NCBI RefSeq assembly: GCF_947507565.1
Contig: NC_089192.1
Location: 1,240,001 to 1,304,000 of the forward strand
Length of the DNA: 64,000 bases
Direction: 5' to 3'
Origin: Oscarella lobularis
Taxonomy: Eukaryota; Porifera; Homoscleromorpha; Homosclerophorida; Oscarellidae
Part shown: positions 34,140 to 44,957 of the stretch, piece after piece
Layout: the number at the start of each line of letters is the position of its first letter
Numbering within the stretch: the first letter of the stretch is position 1
Notes under the pieces: model-generated
The model's input: the letters and a program-made list of their open reading frames with translations, nothing else
Told to the model about the DNA's origin: nothing
Databases searched by the model: none
Position numbers and translations under genes: made by a program

Positions 34140-37100
34140 TCAGGCAGTCTCCTTCAAGCAGACGATACCAGCAAAATAGGAAGTAGATGAAGTGTGCTGA
34201 AGCCGATACTCGTCATAGCTACCAGCGTCTTTGTAAGCATTTGTTGTCTCAGAGTCCCGAAATCGAAAGTAACGTCGTTCCCGTTCTTTGTAGACGTAGC
34301 CATTCCAACCGCATTGACCATAGTAAACGTATACACCAGACCGGTTCTCATTTGAACCAAAAATTCTTATTCCATCTTGGGTACTAGCCCAATAATATCC
34401 ACATGGACATGAATAAACCGTTGTCTTGGACCAAGTATTTGATTCCGATACAGCATAGAAAACTTGACGGTCATAAGTTGACTGACGAAATCCTCCGCAA
34501 TTGTCTGTACGCAATGCCCATTCTTCCACTAAATTTTGGCCATACGCTCAATGAAAAGCCCGCGCGATTTAAATTATATTACCTGTAGGCTGATTTCCGA
34601 CATAAATCTTTACTTTTGCCGTCCGAGTTGCTCCCTTAGCTTTTGCAGTGCAGTGATAAACACCGCTGTTCCAATTTTTTGCGGGGACAAAGCGAAGAGT
34701 ACCATTGCCAATGTCACGAGCGCTAGACTGATACTTGCTATTGCAGCTGAAACATTTGGGAAGACTCCAGGAGACGTCCGCGGACATTCCTCCCAATGCA
34801 GCACTGCAGTGCACTTCCGCCTTTGCCCCCACTTCGAGATGAAGAGTTTTAGGAGGACGATCAATAAAACAAAGGGCGTTTATTAAAGTGACTCGTTTTT
34901 CATCAGTACCAAACTGATTCTCCGCGTGACATGAGTACGCTCCTTCATCGGGGATAATACTACTAATTTGCAACGTTGCGCTGCCAAGTCCACTCGTCAA
35001 TTGTTTGTTGTGTCTCTTCCATGTGACAGTAGGTAACGGTGGACCCACCGCGAGGCACGTGATATTATCAGCGGGACACACGTAGATAATCTCACCTTCT
35101 TGAACATCCGTAGCATTTGGCTTCTCTACACAAAAAAGATGTAAAGAATAGAACTGCAAAATTGCTGAGTACCTAGCACAATAGTCTTAATCTCTGGCTT
35201 TCCTACACAGAAAATTACTGTATGTAAAAATAAGATTGCAGTAAGCAGGTAACTACCTAGAACAGTTAGAAACACGCGATCTTTGAGAACTTGAGATCCT
35301 GATGATGCTGTGCACGTGTAATAGCCAGCATCCTGCATAAGCACAGGAGAAATCTCCAACGAACACTTATTAATTTTCTTTCTGGTTGGGGGAAGATCTT
35401 TGCCGTCCTCTCTTGTCCAATCAAACGTGAGCTTCTGAAACGGACAAACGGTGCATTTGATAACCGCCTTGGTGTTGTTGATGACTTCAAGTCCGTGAGT
35501 GATCGCTACAGGAAGATAAAACTTGGAATTATTTAGCATAGGCTTCCTATGCTCTTCACCGCCATAGACTGATACATCTGTTGAATGCGTCACATGTCCG
35601 TGATTGTTTTCAGCTCGACAGACGTAACGCCCGTTGTCTCTACTAAAAAACTCAGCAATCACTAAACTACCATTTGAGTGAACTACAGAGTTTTCTGGCA
35701 AAGACGCTTCGTGGCGTGACCAACGAATTTTAGGTTGCGGATATCCTGATGCCTGGCAAGGCAAGACGACTTCAGGATTTGTAGGAAGAACTATCAAACG
35801 CTTGGGTCCAATGTCTGTAAATTTAGGAGCCGCTAGAAGAGCACACGAGTTCGATTGTCAAAATTTATCTACTATTCATGATGACATCACTGACCGTGAA
35901 TACGGAGCTGCGCTGACGACTCTGCTACGCCGAATACGTTTTCTGCGACACACACGTACACCCCTTCATCTTCTAGCTTTAAGTCTGTGATTACAAATTT
36001 GTGACGATGATTTGGTAATATTCCAGCTCGACTAGGAACAACGCCATGCTGTTTTCTCCAGTGAATAGCCGGCTTAGGATATCCGGTAGCTTTGCATTCG
36101 AACACAGCTTGACCGCCTTGTTTTCCAATTGTATCTACCGGCTTTGCAATGAACGGAGGTGGATCTACAATGAAGATGACAATATGAAATCACACTAGCA
36201 AGTAAAAATAAGAAACATACCAACGGGAATAAGCTTTGAACCAGCGTCTCCTTTTGACCCCTTTTCTCCACGAAGTCCAATATCGCCTTTAGATCCTTTT
36301 GCGCCATTTGTACCTGCAGCAAGGCTTCTGGTAAGTAAAAGAATAAAGGTACTGCTGTTTGTACCTCGCATTCCTCGGATTCCTTGATCTCCCTTTTCTC
36401 CTTTAGGACCAGTATTACCTTTAGGTCCTACCAACAAAAAGGTTTAGAAGAACTTTCCCAGAGCCGTTCAAGCATACCTTCTATGCAAAGTTCCTGGTTT
36501 TCTGTGCATGTGGCTTTTAGAGCTTGGAGCTACAATTACCCAATATACAATGCTAATTCAGTTGCTCTCCTTGCCATACCTGCTTTATTGCAATTTGACT
36601 AAAAAGATCCCCAAACCCGAGATCAGATTGCCTTTTGATTCGATCTGGCTCAGATATGCTGTGAAGTCACTATATTAGATCGGGACTATTCTAGAACAGC
36701 AACGCCCAATGATGTAAGGTGCTTGCGCAGTAGCAAACTAGGTTAAGATAGATAACCGCCCCTGACAACGGCCCCGTAACTCAATTAGCGATTTTCAGCA
36801 AAGGTTTACGACGTTTTATACCAGCATACTGTGACGACATTTATTGTATCTTGATTGGGACGCCTTGTCATACCGAGAGGGTGAAAATGGAACAATAACT
36901 TTCTGTTCTAATATAGTCCTGTTCTAATATAGTGCCTTCTAAGATGGCACTATATTAGAACAGGACTATATTAGAACAGGAAGTTATTGTTCCATTTTCA
37001 CCCTCTCGGTATGACAAGGCGTCCCAATCAAGACATAATAAATGTCGTCACAGTATGCTGGTATAAAACGTCGTAAACCTTTGCTGAAAATCGCTAATTG

Positions 37101-37322
37101 AGTTACGGGGCCGTTGTCAGGGGCGGTTATCTATCTTAACCTAGTTTGCTACTGCGCAAGCACCTTACATCATTGGGCGTTGCTGTTCTAGAATAGTCCC
37201 GATCTAATATAGTGACTTCACATTAGCAAGCCACAGAAAATTGCCCGCAAAGAACACAAGAGAAACGAGTGGAGTCACGTAGACGAGGCTCTTTGTGCTG
37301 CCAGGGAGGTCCTGCCTACTCA
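34140..37322 (-). pseudogene. Gene G: collagen/Ig gene split by a palindromic insertion
   Basis: Complete downstream parts: C-terminal domain 34140-about 34545, Ig4+Ig5 about 34582-35130, mini-exon KPEIKTIVLG (about 35172-35202), Ig3 about 35256-35515, Ig2 about 35560-35833, Ig1 about 35895-36167, collagen about 36220-36430, linker about 36480-36530. The stalk/anchor exon is split: stalk at about 36580-36660, membrane helix at 37222-37322, with a 561-bp inverted repeat between. Reading through from the anchor, the protein would end six codons into the insertion. About 85 bp of stalk, present in gene B, are missing at the insertion. Otherwise it is close to gene B in the 5' half. Confidence 0.85.
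36661..37221. mobile_element. Near-perfect palindrome: inverted pair of 267-bp CACTA-ended elements
   Basis: Two copies (36668-36934 and 36948-37214) lie head to head around a 13-bp spacer, flanked by a further 7-bp inverted pair. Each copy begins CACTATATTAGA and ends with the inverse, with about 32 bp of imperfect terminal inverted repeat. This fits two non-autonomous CACTA-type miniature elements. No protein is coded. Confidence 0.85.
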
Positions 37323-37479
37323 TTGTCTCGAGCTCGATATCACGAGAATCGGAGGAGTGAAACAATTACCTGTGCGGGCGGTTCGCACGAACCACGTAGC
37401 AGGGACGGCGGGGACAACGACAAAATCGCTGTACGCATGCGTAGCTCTACAACAGTGTACTGCAGTTTCTCTCCGGCGA

Positions 37480-37752
37480 AATGGTCGGAGAACGAAGCGA
37501 CTGAAGCGATGCAGGTGACCGAGGAGGAGTCTCTAATGATGGTTGGAAATTGTTTCGACTTTCCTTGGAAGAGTGAAGTGAAAATGGATCCGGATATTTC
37601 GTTGGCGAGTACGTCGATCAGGAGTCGGTGTTTCTCATTGCAAAAACGCCGGAGTTGTTTGTCACCTCCTTGGCAAAGGAAGTTCATAGAAAAGCGAGTG
37701 AAGCGAAGAGAATGACTCTACTCGCGTTTTAGAGGGAACGATAGACACATAG
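37480..37752 (+). pseudogene. POLE4-like copy 7
   Basis: Acidic leader ENEATEAMQVTEEES, frame change, KMDPDISLAS, an insertion, then TPELFVTSLAKEV in another frame, and a deletion joining KRM to LAF. A CGCATGCG core lies upstream (about 37434). Its stop is 29 nt from the gene H stop. Confidence 0.75.
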
Positions 37753-37781
37753 TCACTGAAGAAAGGTTCTACAAAGGTAAC

Positions 37782-40625
37782 TCAGGCAGTCTCTTTCAGG
37801 CAGACGATACCAGCGAAATTGGAAGTAGATGAATCGTACTGAACCTGATATTCATCCTCGTTACCAGCGTGTTTGTAAGCACTGGTTGATGCAGAGTCTC
37901 GAAATCGAAAGTAGTATCGGGATCCTGCATAGCCACTCCAACCACATTGACGATAGTAAACGTATACACCAGACCAGTTGTTACTTGAACCAAAAATCCT
38001 TAGTCCATCTCTGGTACCAGCCCAATAATAGCCACGTGGGCATGAATAAAACGTTGTTTTTGACCACGAAGTTGATTTTGATAAAGCATAGAAAACTCGA
38101 GAGTCATATGTCGATTGGCGAAAGCCCCCACAACTGTCTGAACGTAACATCCATTGTTCAACTAAATCTCAACTCGTTATTTATCACGCAAACAGAATTA
38201 ATTAACTATGTACTGTACCTGTATAACGATCAGTCCCACCTTCGACGTCTACGTAAACTGAGGCTGTGAGTATTCCGTTCACTTTTGCAACGCATTGGTA
38301 ACGTCCGCTGTGCCACGTCTCCACTGAAACGAACCGAAGAGTCCCATTGCCGAAGTCGAGAGCTTGGGTTTTGCAGCTGCCACATCTCACGAAAGACCAT
38401 GAGACATTAACGAATGTGCCTTGGGCAGCGGCACTACAATGCACTAATGCATTCTGCCCAACTTTCAGACGCAAATTCTTGGGAGGTCGTTCTATAAAGC
38501 CGGTTTTAAAAAGAACGACAACCTGTTTTTTGTCCGTGCCCAGTTGATTCTCCGCGTGACACGCGTATGCTCCTTCGCCTTCATACTTTATGCCATGAAA
38601 TGGCAACGTGGCGCAACCAGTTGAATTCAATAACTTTCTGTCGTGTCTCGTCCATGTGACAGTTGGTAACGGTGGGCCAACCGCGCAGCACGTAACATTT
38701 TCACCAGGAAGGACGTGTTTAACTTCGACTTCAAAGCTTGTTATATTTGGCTTTCCCACCGATCAAAACTCGTAAAGTAAATGTGTAGAAGTGACGTCGT
38801 ACCTAGAACAGTGAGACACACTTGATCTCTGATAACCTGAGATGAATAGGTGTTGTTTGATGACGCTATGCCAGGGGCGTCGCGAGCTTTTGGATGTTGG
38901 TCTGGCAACATTTTTTTCCGCGCTTCGCGCGGAAAAAATTTTTCGACCACTCGCCTTTTTTGTTGACCACGCCCCCGTTTGCGGGGTGGAAATTGTCAGA
39001 AAAAGGCGTATTTCTTTCCTCCTAAGCCACGTTTGCCTCACGCGCGAAACTTACACCGTTACTTCACTCAAAATTACAATACTGCACAAAGTATTCCCTT
39101 CTTTGGCGAAAAAGTTGGTCCGGCAGTTGCCGGGTCTGCCGGACCTATCGCGACGCCCATGTATGCACGTGTACTGGCCAGCATCTTGCATAAATACTGG
39201 AGAAATCTCCAATGTACATTTAGTTGTTTTCTGTTCATAGGCAGATCTTTGCCGTCCTCTCTCCTCTAAGAAAAACTGAAGTTCTTGAACGGACAAATAG
39301 TGCACTTGAGGGACGCTTTGGTGTTGTTGATGACCTCAAGTCCGTGATTAATCTCTACACAGAGTGCCTTAGAATAGTTTATAGCATTTTTTGTCCTTTT
39401 ATCACCGTGATAAACTAACATATCTGTTGCATGCGTCACATGTCCGTGACTGTTTTCAGCTCGACAAACGTAACGCCTGTTGTCTCTACTAGAAAACTCA
39501 GAAATCACTAAACTACCATTTGAGAGCACCAAACAGTTTTCTGGAAAAGACGCTCCGTGGCGTGACCAATGAATTTTAGGTTGCGGATATCCTAATGCTT
39601 TGCAAGGTAAGACGACGTCAGAAGTTGTTGGAAGAACTGTCAAGCTCTCAGGTCCCAACGAGTATAAATTTAGGAGCAGCTAGAAGAACACACAAATTCG
39701 ATATTCACGATTTACTAGTCTTGAAATCACTGACCATGAATGGAGAGCTGGGCAGGCGACTCTGCTACACCGAATACGTTTTCTGCAATACATATGTATT
39801 GGCCTTCGTCGTGTTGACGGAGATAAGTAATGGTGAGCTTATTCCGGTAATGTACGGATACACGGGCGTTAGGTGGAAGTTGTTCGCTGCCTGCTTTGCG
39901 CCAGTATATTGTCGGTTTGGGAAAACCCGTTACTTTGCATTCAAACTCCGCAGTTCCACCTCTGACTCCCACTAAATCTTTAGGTTTGAAAACAAACGTT
40001 GGAGGGACTTGAAGAACAAAATGTCAGCAATACAGCGGAATAGTAGAGATGTGAATTACCAACGCTAATTGACAAAGGACCCGAGTTTCCTCTTGGGCCC
40101 TGATCTCCTTTGTCTCCCTTTGGTCCTTTAGGACCTGTAGAAATGTAACCTGGTTGAAGCTACAATTGTTTACACAATATCACCTTGTGGTCCTTTGCCT
40201 CCCTTTTCGCCTTGTCTACCCTCTGACCCAGTGTCGCCTTTTGGTCCTAAAACTTTAGATCAAACAAACTGTCTAATAGTCGCGAGCTCTTTCACCTTGA
40301 ACGCACAGTTTCTCGTCCGACTGACAAGTAGCTTTCAGAGCTTCAAGCTGGTGAAAGCCTCAGGGTCTATTCATTGTTTGATTCTGCAGTAGTCTTACTT
40401 GAAGTTGAGCTATTCTTCCAAAAGCATCCGTGATTCCCGAATCAGACTGTCGCTTGGCTCGGCCAGAGAGTGAGTCAGGAAGCTCATGTTTGCACAGACC
40501 GCAGCTAGGTCAAATTTACGGTCGACTGCAGCTGGACAAGCCAAACAAAGTTGCCCGCAAACAGCAGTAGGGAAACGAGCGGTGTGCCGTAAATAAGAGC
40601 CTTCGTTGTGAGGGCTTCTTGCTCA
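37782..40625 (-). pseudogene. Gene H: collagen/Ig gene with inserted element and 5' frameshift
   Basis: The C-terminal domain (37782-about 38170) and Ig4+Ig5 (about 38216-38760) are open. The end domain is slightly shortened (GYAGSRYYF in place of GYVYAGSTRYYF). The Ig3 exon is interrupted at 38871-39161 by a 291-bp element. Ig2 (about 39405-39675), Ig1 (about 39735-40010) and collagen (about 40062-40250) follow. The anchor exon (about 40398-40625) lost about 8 nt just after the start codon and gained 4 nt in the stalk, so the family reading frame is not available there. Two independent lesions make it a pseudogene. Confidence 0.83.
38871..39161. mobile_element. 291-bp miniature element in gene H Ig3
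   Basis: The ends read CCAGGGGCGTCGCGA and the near inverse TCGCGACGCCCATG. The target TATG is present on both sides (38867-38870 and 39162-39165) and once in the unfilled site of genes A and D. No protein frame. The superfamily is uncertain. Confidence 0.8.
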
Positions 40626-40649
40626 TTGTTCTCTTCAACTACAAAGGAT

Positions 40650-40672
40650 GCTCACGTGCGCTCCACCAATCA
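40650..40672 (-). promoter_or_regulatory. Gene H upstream CACGTG and CCAAT boxes
   Basis: CACGTG at 40653-40658 and CCAAT at 40666-40670, as at gene C. Confidence 0.45.
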
Positions 40673-40759
40673 CGAAGTGACCGCAGTGTTGTTTGAACTG
40701 CTCGCTGTAGGGGACACACAGTGACAGAAAACGTTGTACAACAGTGTAACGTCTGCAGT

Positions 40760-41866
40760 TCAGGCACTCTCCTTGTGACAAACGATTCCAGCAAGGTTAG
40801 AAGTATCTGTGGTAATAGTTACCAGCGTGTTTTTAAGTATTTGTTGATGCAGAGTCTTGAAAAATCGAAAGAAGTATCTGTTGTATCCTGCGTAGTTGTT
40901 GCCGGTCCAACTACATTGACGATTGTAGACGCGTATTCCAGACCTGTTCCTAATTGAACCAAAAATTCTCTTTCCATCTTGGGTCCTAGCGCAATAATAA
41001 CCACGTGGACATGAATAAACCTCTGATTTATCCCAATAAATTGATTTTGACACAGCGTAATAAATAGGCTTGTTCCGGTAATGCACGGATACTTTGGCAT
41101 GTGAAGGAAGACTTCCTTTCGCCAGCGAATTGTTGGTTTGGAAAAGCCGGTTGTTTCGCATTCAAATTCCGCCGTTCCTCCTCAAATTCCAATAAAATTT
41201 TTAGGCCTGTAAAAAAGGAAGGTGGAACTTAAGATTAGTAACGGTGAGCTTATTCCGGTAATGTACAGAAACTTGAGCGTTTGGTGGAAGTCGTTCGCGG
41301 CCTGCTTTTCTCCAGTATATTGCCGGTTTGGGAAAACCAGTTACTTTGCACTCAAACTCCGTTTGGGACCTTTAAAAATGTAAAGTGTAAGTAAGCTACT
41401 ATTGTTTGCACAATGTGACTATCACCTTGTGGTCCTTGGTCTCCCTTTTCGCCTCTTCTACCTTCTAAAACCCAGTATCACCTTTGGGCCCTAAAACTTT
41501 AGATCAAACAAACTGTCTAATATTCGCGAGCTCTTTCACCTTGAACGCACAGCTTCTCGTTAGACTGACAAGTTGCTTTCAGAGCTTCAAGCTGGTAAAC
41601 GTCTCAGAGTCTTTTTCATTGTTTGACGCTGCAGTAGTCTTAGAGCTATTCTGCCAAAATAACCCGAATCAGACTGTCGCTTGGCTCGGCCAGAGAGCGA
41701 ACCAGGAAGCTCGTTTTCGGCTATTTTGCTCTGACTGCAGCTCAAATTTACGGTTGACTGAAGCGCGTAACAAGCCAAGAAAGTTGCCCGCGAACAGAAG
41801 TAGGGAAACGAGCTGCGTTCCATAAATGAAATCCTTCTTTGTGAGCGGAATTGTCTTCTCGCTCAT
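40760..41866 (-). pseudogene. Gene I: collapsed collagen/Ig gene
   Basis: A decayed C-terminal domain (about 40760-41065) is joined directly to the middle of an Ig1 exon (about 41066-41230). A second partial Ig1 (about 41232-41365), shortened collagen exons (about 41365-41500), a linker (about 41545-41598) and an anchor exon (about 41640-41866) follow. Ig2 to Ig5 are absent. The start MSEKTI and the anchor remain readable, but the stalk has deletions. It looks like the result of unequal exchange within the array. Confidence 0.75.
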
Positions 41867-41889
41867 TGTCTTAATTCAGCTACAAAGAG

Positions 41890-41915
41890 GCTCTCACGTG
41901 CGCTCTACCAATCAG
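41890..41915 (-). promoter_or_regulatory. Gene I upstream CACGTG and CCAAT boxes
   Basis: CACGTG at 41895-41900 and CCAAT at 41908-41912. Kept although the gene is dead. Confidence 0.45.
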
Positions 41916-41984
41916 GAAGTGACCAAGGACAAAGGCTTCAGCGTGTAATAGTTTTAACAGCTGAAGTGAAGTTCTTTCGTTCAA

Positions 41985-42130
41985 GTTACCATTGCAAAAG
42001 CGACAAAATTGTTTGTTTCCTCCTTGGCTACAAAGGTTCATAGGAAAGCAAACGAGACGACGGATTGACTATAGAGCATTTCGAAATTAAACAGTTCACG
42101 CTTCCAAGAACACAGTGACTGATAAAACGT
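41985..42130 (+). pseudogene. POLE4-like copy 8 (strongly decayed)
   Basis: Short matches to AKATKLFV and HRKAN, then a deletion into the end region. Confidence 0.55.
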
Positions 42131-42155
42131 TCTTAAAAAGTGCAATATCTCTAAT

Positions 42156-44781
42156 TCAGGCAGTCTCTTTGAGACAGACAATTCCAGCAAAGTTGGAAGT
42201 GCTTGAGGTATATTGAACTGAATTGTAGTCATAGTTGCCAGCATGTTTGTAAGCATTGGTTGATGAAGAGTCCCGAAATCGAAAGTAGTGTCTAGTGTTT
42301 CCTCCGTAAACGTACTGATTCCAACCACATTGACCATAGTAGACGTATACAGAACTGCCTCTATTTGAACTAAAAATTCTTTTCCCATCTTGGGTACTCG
42401 CCCAATAATAACCACGTGGACATGAATAAACCTTTGACTTATCCCAATAAGGTGATTTTGATACAGCGTAATAAACTTGGGTGTTGTAAGTCGATTGCCG
42501 AAATCCCCTGCAACTGTCAGTCCGCAACATCCACTCTTCCGCTAAATATTGACAATTTTTCCAGTAATTTCATTAATTATTAATATAATTTACCTGTAGG
42601 TTGATCTCCGACATTAATCTCTACCCTTGCTCTTTGTGTTACTCCGCCTGCTGTTGCTGTACAATGATAAACACCGCTATCCCAAGCCTTTGCCGAGACG
42701 AACTGAAGAGTACCATCGCCCAAGACACGGGCGTTGGACGTATACTGGCTATTGCAGCTAAGACATTTAGGACGACTCCAGGAAACACGCGCAGATGTCT
42801 TCCCGAATGCAGCACTGCAGCGGACTTGTGCCTTCTGTCCCACCTTGAGATCAAGACTCTTGGGAGGGCGTGAGATAAAACGAAAGCTGCCAAACATAAC
42901 AATAACTTGCTTTTCATCAGTGCCAAGTTGATTCTCTGCGCGACACAAGTACGCCCCTTCATCAGATAGAGTACTACGTTGTACTGTTGTGCAGCCAGTT
43001 TCACTTGACAACTCTTTGTTGTGTCTTATCCATGTGACCTTTGGTGACGGTGGGCCAACTGCGCAGCACGTAATGTTTTCACCAGGGGAGATGTAAATAA
43101 TTTCATCTTGAAGACTTGATATAGTTGGCTTCGCTACATACAGAAATCAAATTTTCAAATTCAAAGCTGTAAAATGCATTGTACCTAAGACAGTGAGAGA
43201 CACGTGATCTTTCAAAACTTGAGTTGAATAGCTGTCTTTTGATTTCGCAATGCACGAGTAATTGCCAGCATCCTGCATAAGTACTGGAGAAATCTCCAAG
43301 AAGCAGTTCAATATTTTTGTTCTGTTTATAGGAAGAGCTTTGCCGTCCTCTCTTTCCCAACCAAAAGTCAGCTTCTTGAAAGGACAAATGGTGCACTTGA
43401 TGGACGCTTTGGTGTTGTTGACCACTTCAAGTCCGTGAACGATCTCTATAACATAGTCTACATATTAGAAATTTTCTACACACGCCGTCTAATAATTTTC
43501 ACCGTGATAAACTGATATGTCTGTTGAATGCGCCACATGACCGTGAACATTCTCAGCCTGACAGGTATAGCGCCCTATATCGCTGTCTGAAAATTGAGAG
43601 ATGACTAAACTTCCATTTGGGTAAACCAACGAATTATTTGGCAAAGAAGCTCCACGACGTGACCAAAGAATTTTGGGCTGCGGGAATCCTGACGCCTTGC
43701 ATGGCAAGGCAACTACAGGGTTCGTAGGAATAACGGTAACAAGCTTAGGACCAACGTCAGTCAATTTAGGAGCGGCTAAGAGAGCAAAAGAGTTAGGTTG
43801 TCACAGTTTTTCAGCCTCTATCATCACTGACCTTGAATAGCAAGTTGAGCTGAAGACTCCGCTATTCCAAATATATTTTCTGCTACGCATACGTATTGAC
43901 CTTCGTCGTCTTGTTTGAGATTAGTAATGGTAAGCTTGTTCCGGTAATGCACGGATACTATGGCATGTGAAGGAAGCTGTCCGCCTTCTTTTCGCCAACG
44001 GATCGTTGGTTTGGGAAAGCCAGTTGTTTTGCATTCGAATACCGCTGTTCCTCCTCGAATTCCAATAAAATCTTCAGGCTTGTAAATAAACGTAGGAGGA
44101 ACTTAAAACAGATTTTATCAATATAGCATACTGTATACAGTAGACGTAATTCTAATTACCAACGCTAATTGATAAAGGACCCAACTTTCCTCTTGGACCC
44201 ATATCGCCTTTAGCTCCTTTGGATCCTTTAAGTCCTGTAGACAGATGGATTCTGTTGATTTTTCATCACGTTAAGATGAAACCTGATCCTTACCTTGCAT
44301 TCCCTGATCCCCCTTTTCTCCCTTCTCGCCTCTCTTGCCATCAGATCCAGTGTCGCCTTTGGGCCCTAAAGTAGTGACACTTTAGTCAGCCTGGCTGCTT
44401 AGTTTCCTCGTGCTTTCGTACCTTGAAAGCATAGCTTTTCGTTAGATTGACAAGTCGCTTTCAAAGCTTTAAGCTAACGAAAATCAATAGATCATCATTG
44501 GGTTGCATTCTGCATCCTTTTACCTGAACTTCAGCAATTCTACCAAAATAATTCTCGATAATCGAGTCAGAATCCCGCTTGGCTCTGCTAGGAAGAGGTG
44601 GCGAAAAAGGTAGTGAAGCAGGAAGCTCGTTATCGGCGAGTTTGTCCTGGCTACAGCTCAGATTGACAGTTGCTTGCAGCTTGGCGAGCCAAGCAAAGTT
44701 TCCCGCGAACAGAAGTAGAGAAACAAAAGGCGTGCCATAGATGACAGCCTTAGTTGTGAATGGAATTGTCTCCTTGGACAT
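42156..44781 (-). CDS. Gene J: type II membrane collagen/Ig protein, intact, twin of gene E
   Basis: C-terminal domain 42156-about 42550; Ig4+Ig5 about 42594-43130; Ig3 about 43183-43445; Ig2 about 43495-43780; Ig1 about 43840-44103; collagen about 44158-44240 and 44294-44366; linker about 44421-44473; stalk and anchor about 44525-44781 with RAKRDSD. The start MSKETI at 44781 is shared with E; an upstream in-frame ATG at 44808 is not conserved. Differences from E are scattered single substitutions and cluster more in the 3' half (end domain, Ig4+Ig5) than in Ig2 or the anchor. That pattern suggests either gene conversion or selection on the outer part. Confidence 0.84.
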
Positions 44782-44834
44782 TTTCTCACTAGACGGCGAT
44801 CTAGTCACTGGCTCTTAGCCGACAATAGCGCTCT

Positions 44835-44957
44835 TCTTATACTCGACTAAGCAACGGTGCTCTCATCTTAAACACGGCGTCCCTTCATTTTCAACTAAAC
44901 AACGACGCTCTACTCAACTAAACAACGGCGTGTACTGCCCACCATAAGCTCACGTGC
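44835..44957 (-). promoter_or_regulatory. Gene J 5' flank: CAACTAAACAACG units and CACGTG
   Basis: As at gene E; CACGTG at 44951-44956. Confidence 0.5.

Noticed and set aside
37269-37715. A 148-codon + strand frame covering the gene G anchor and POLE4 copy 7
   Set aside because: It is antisense to the anchor exon at first and then passes through POLE4 DNA in a mixed frame; not a plausible protein.
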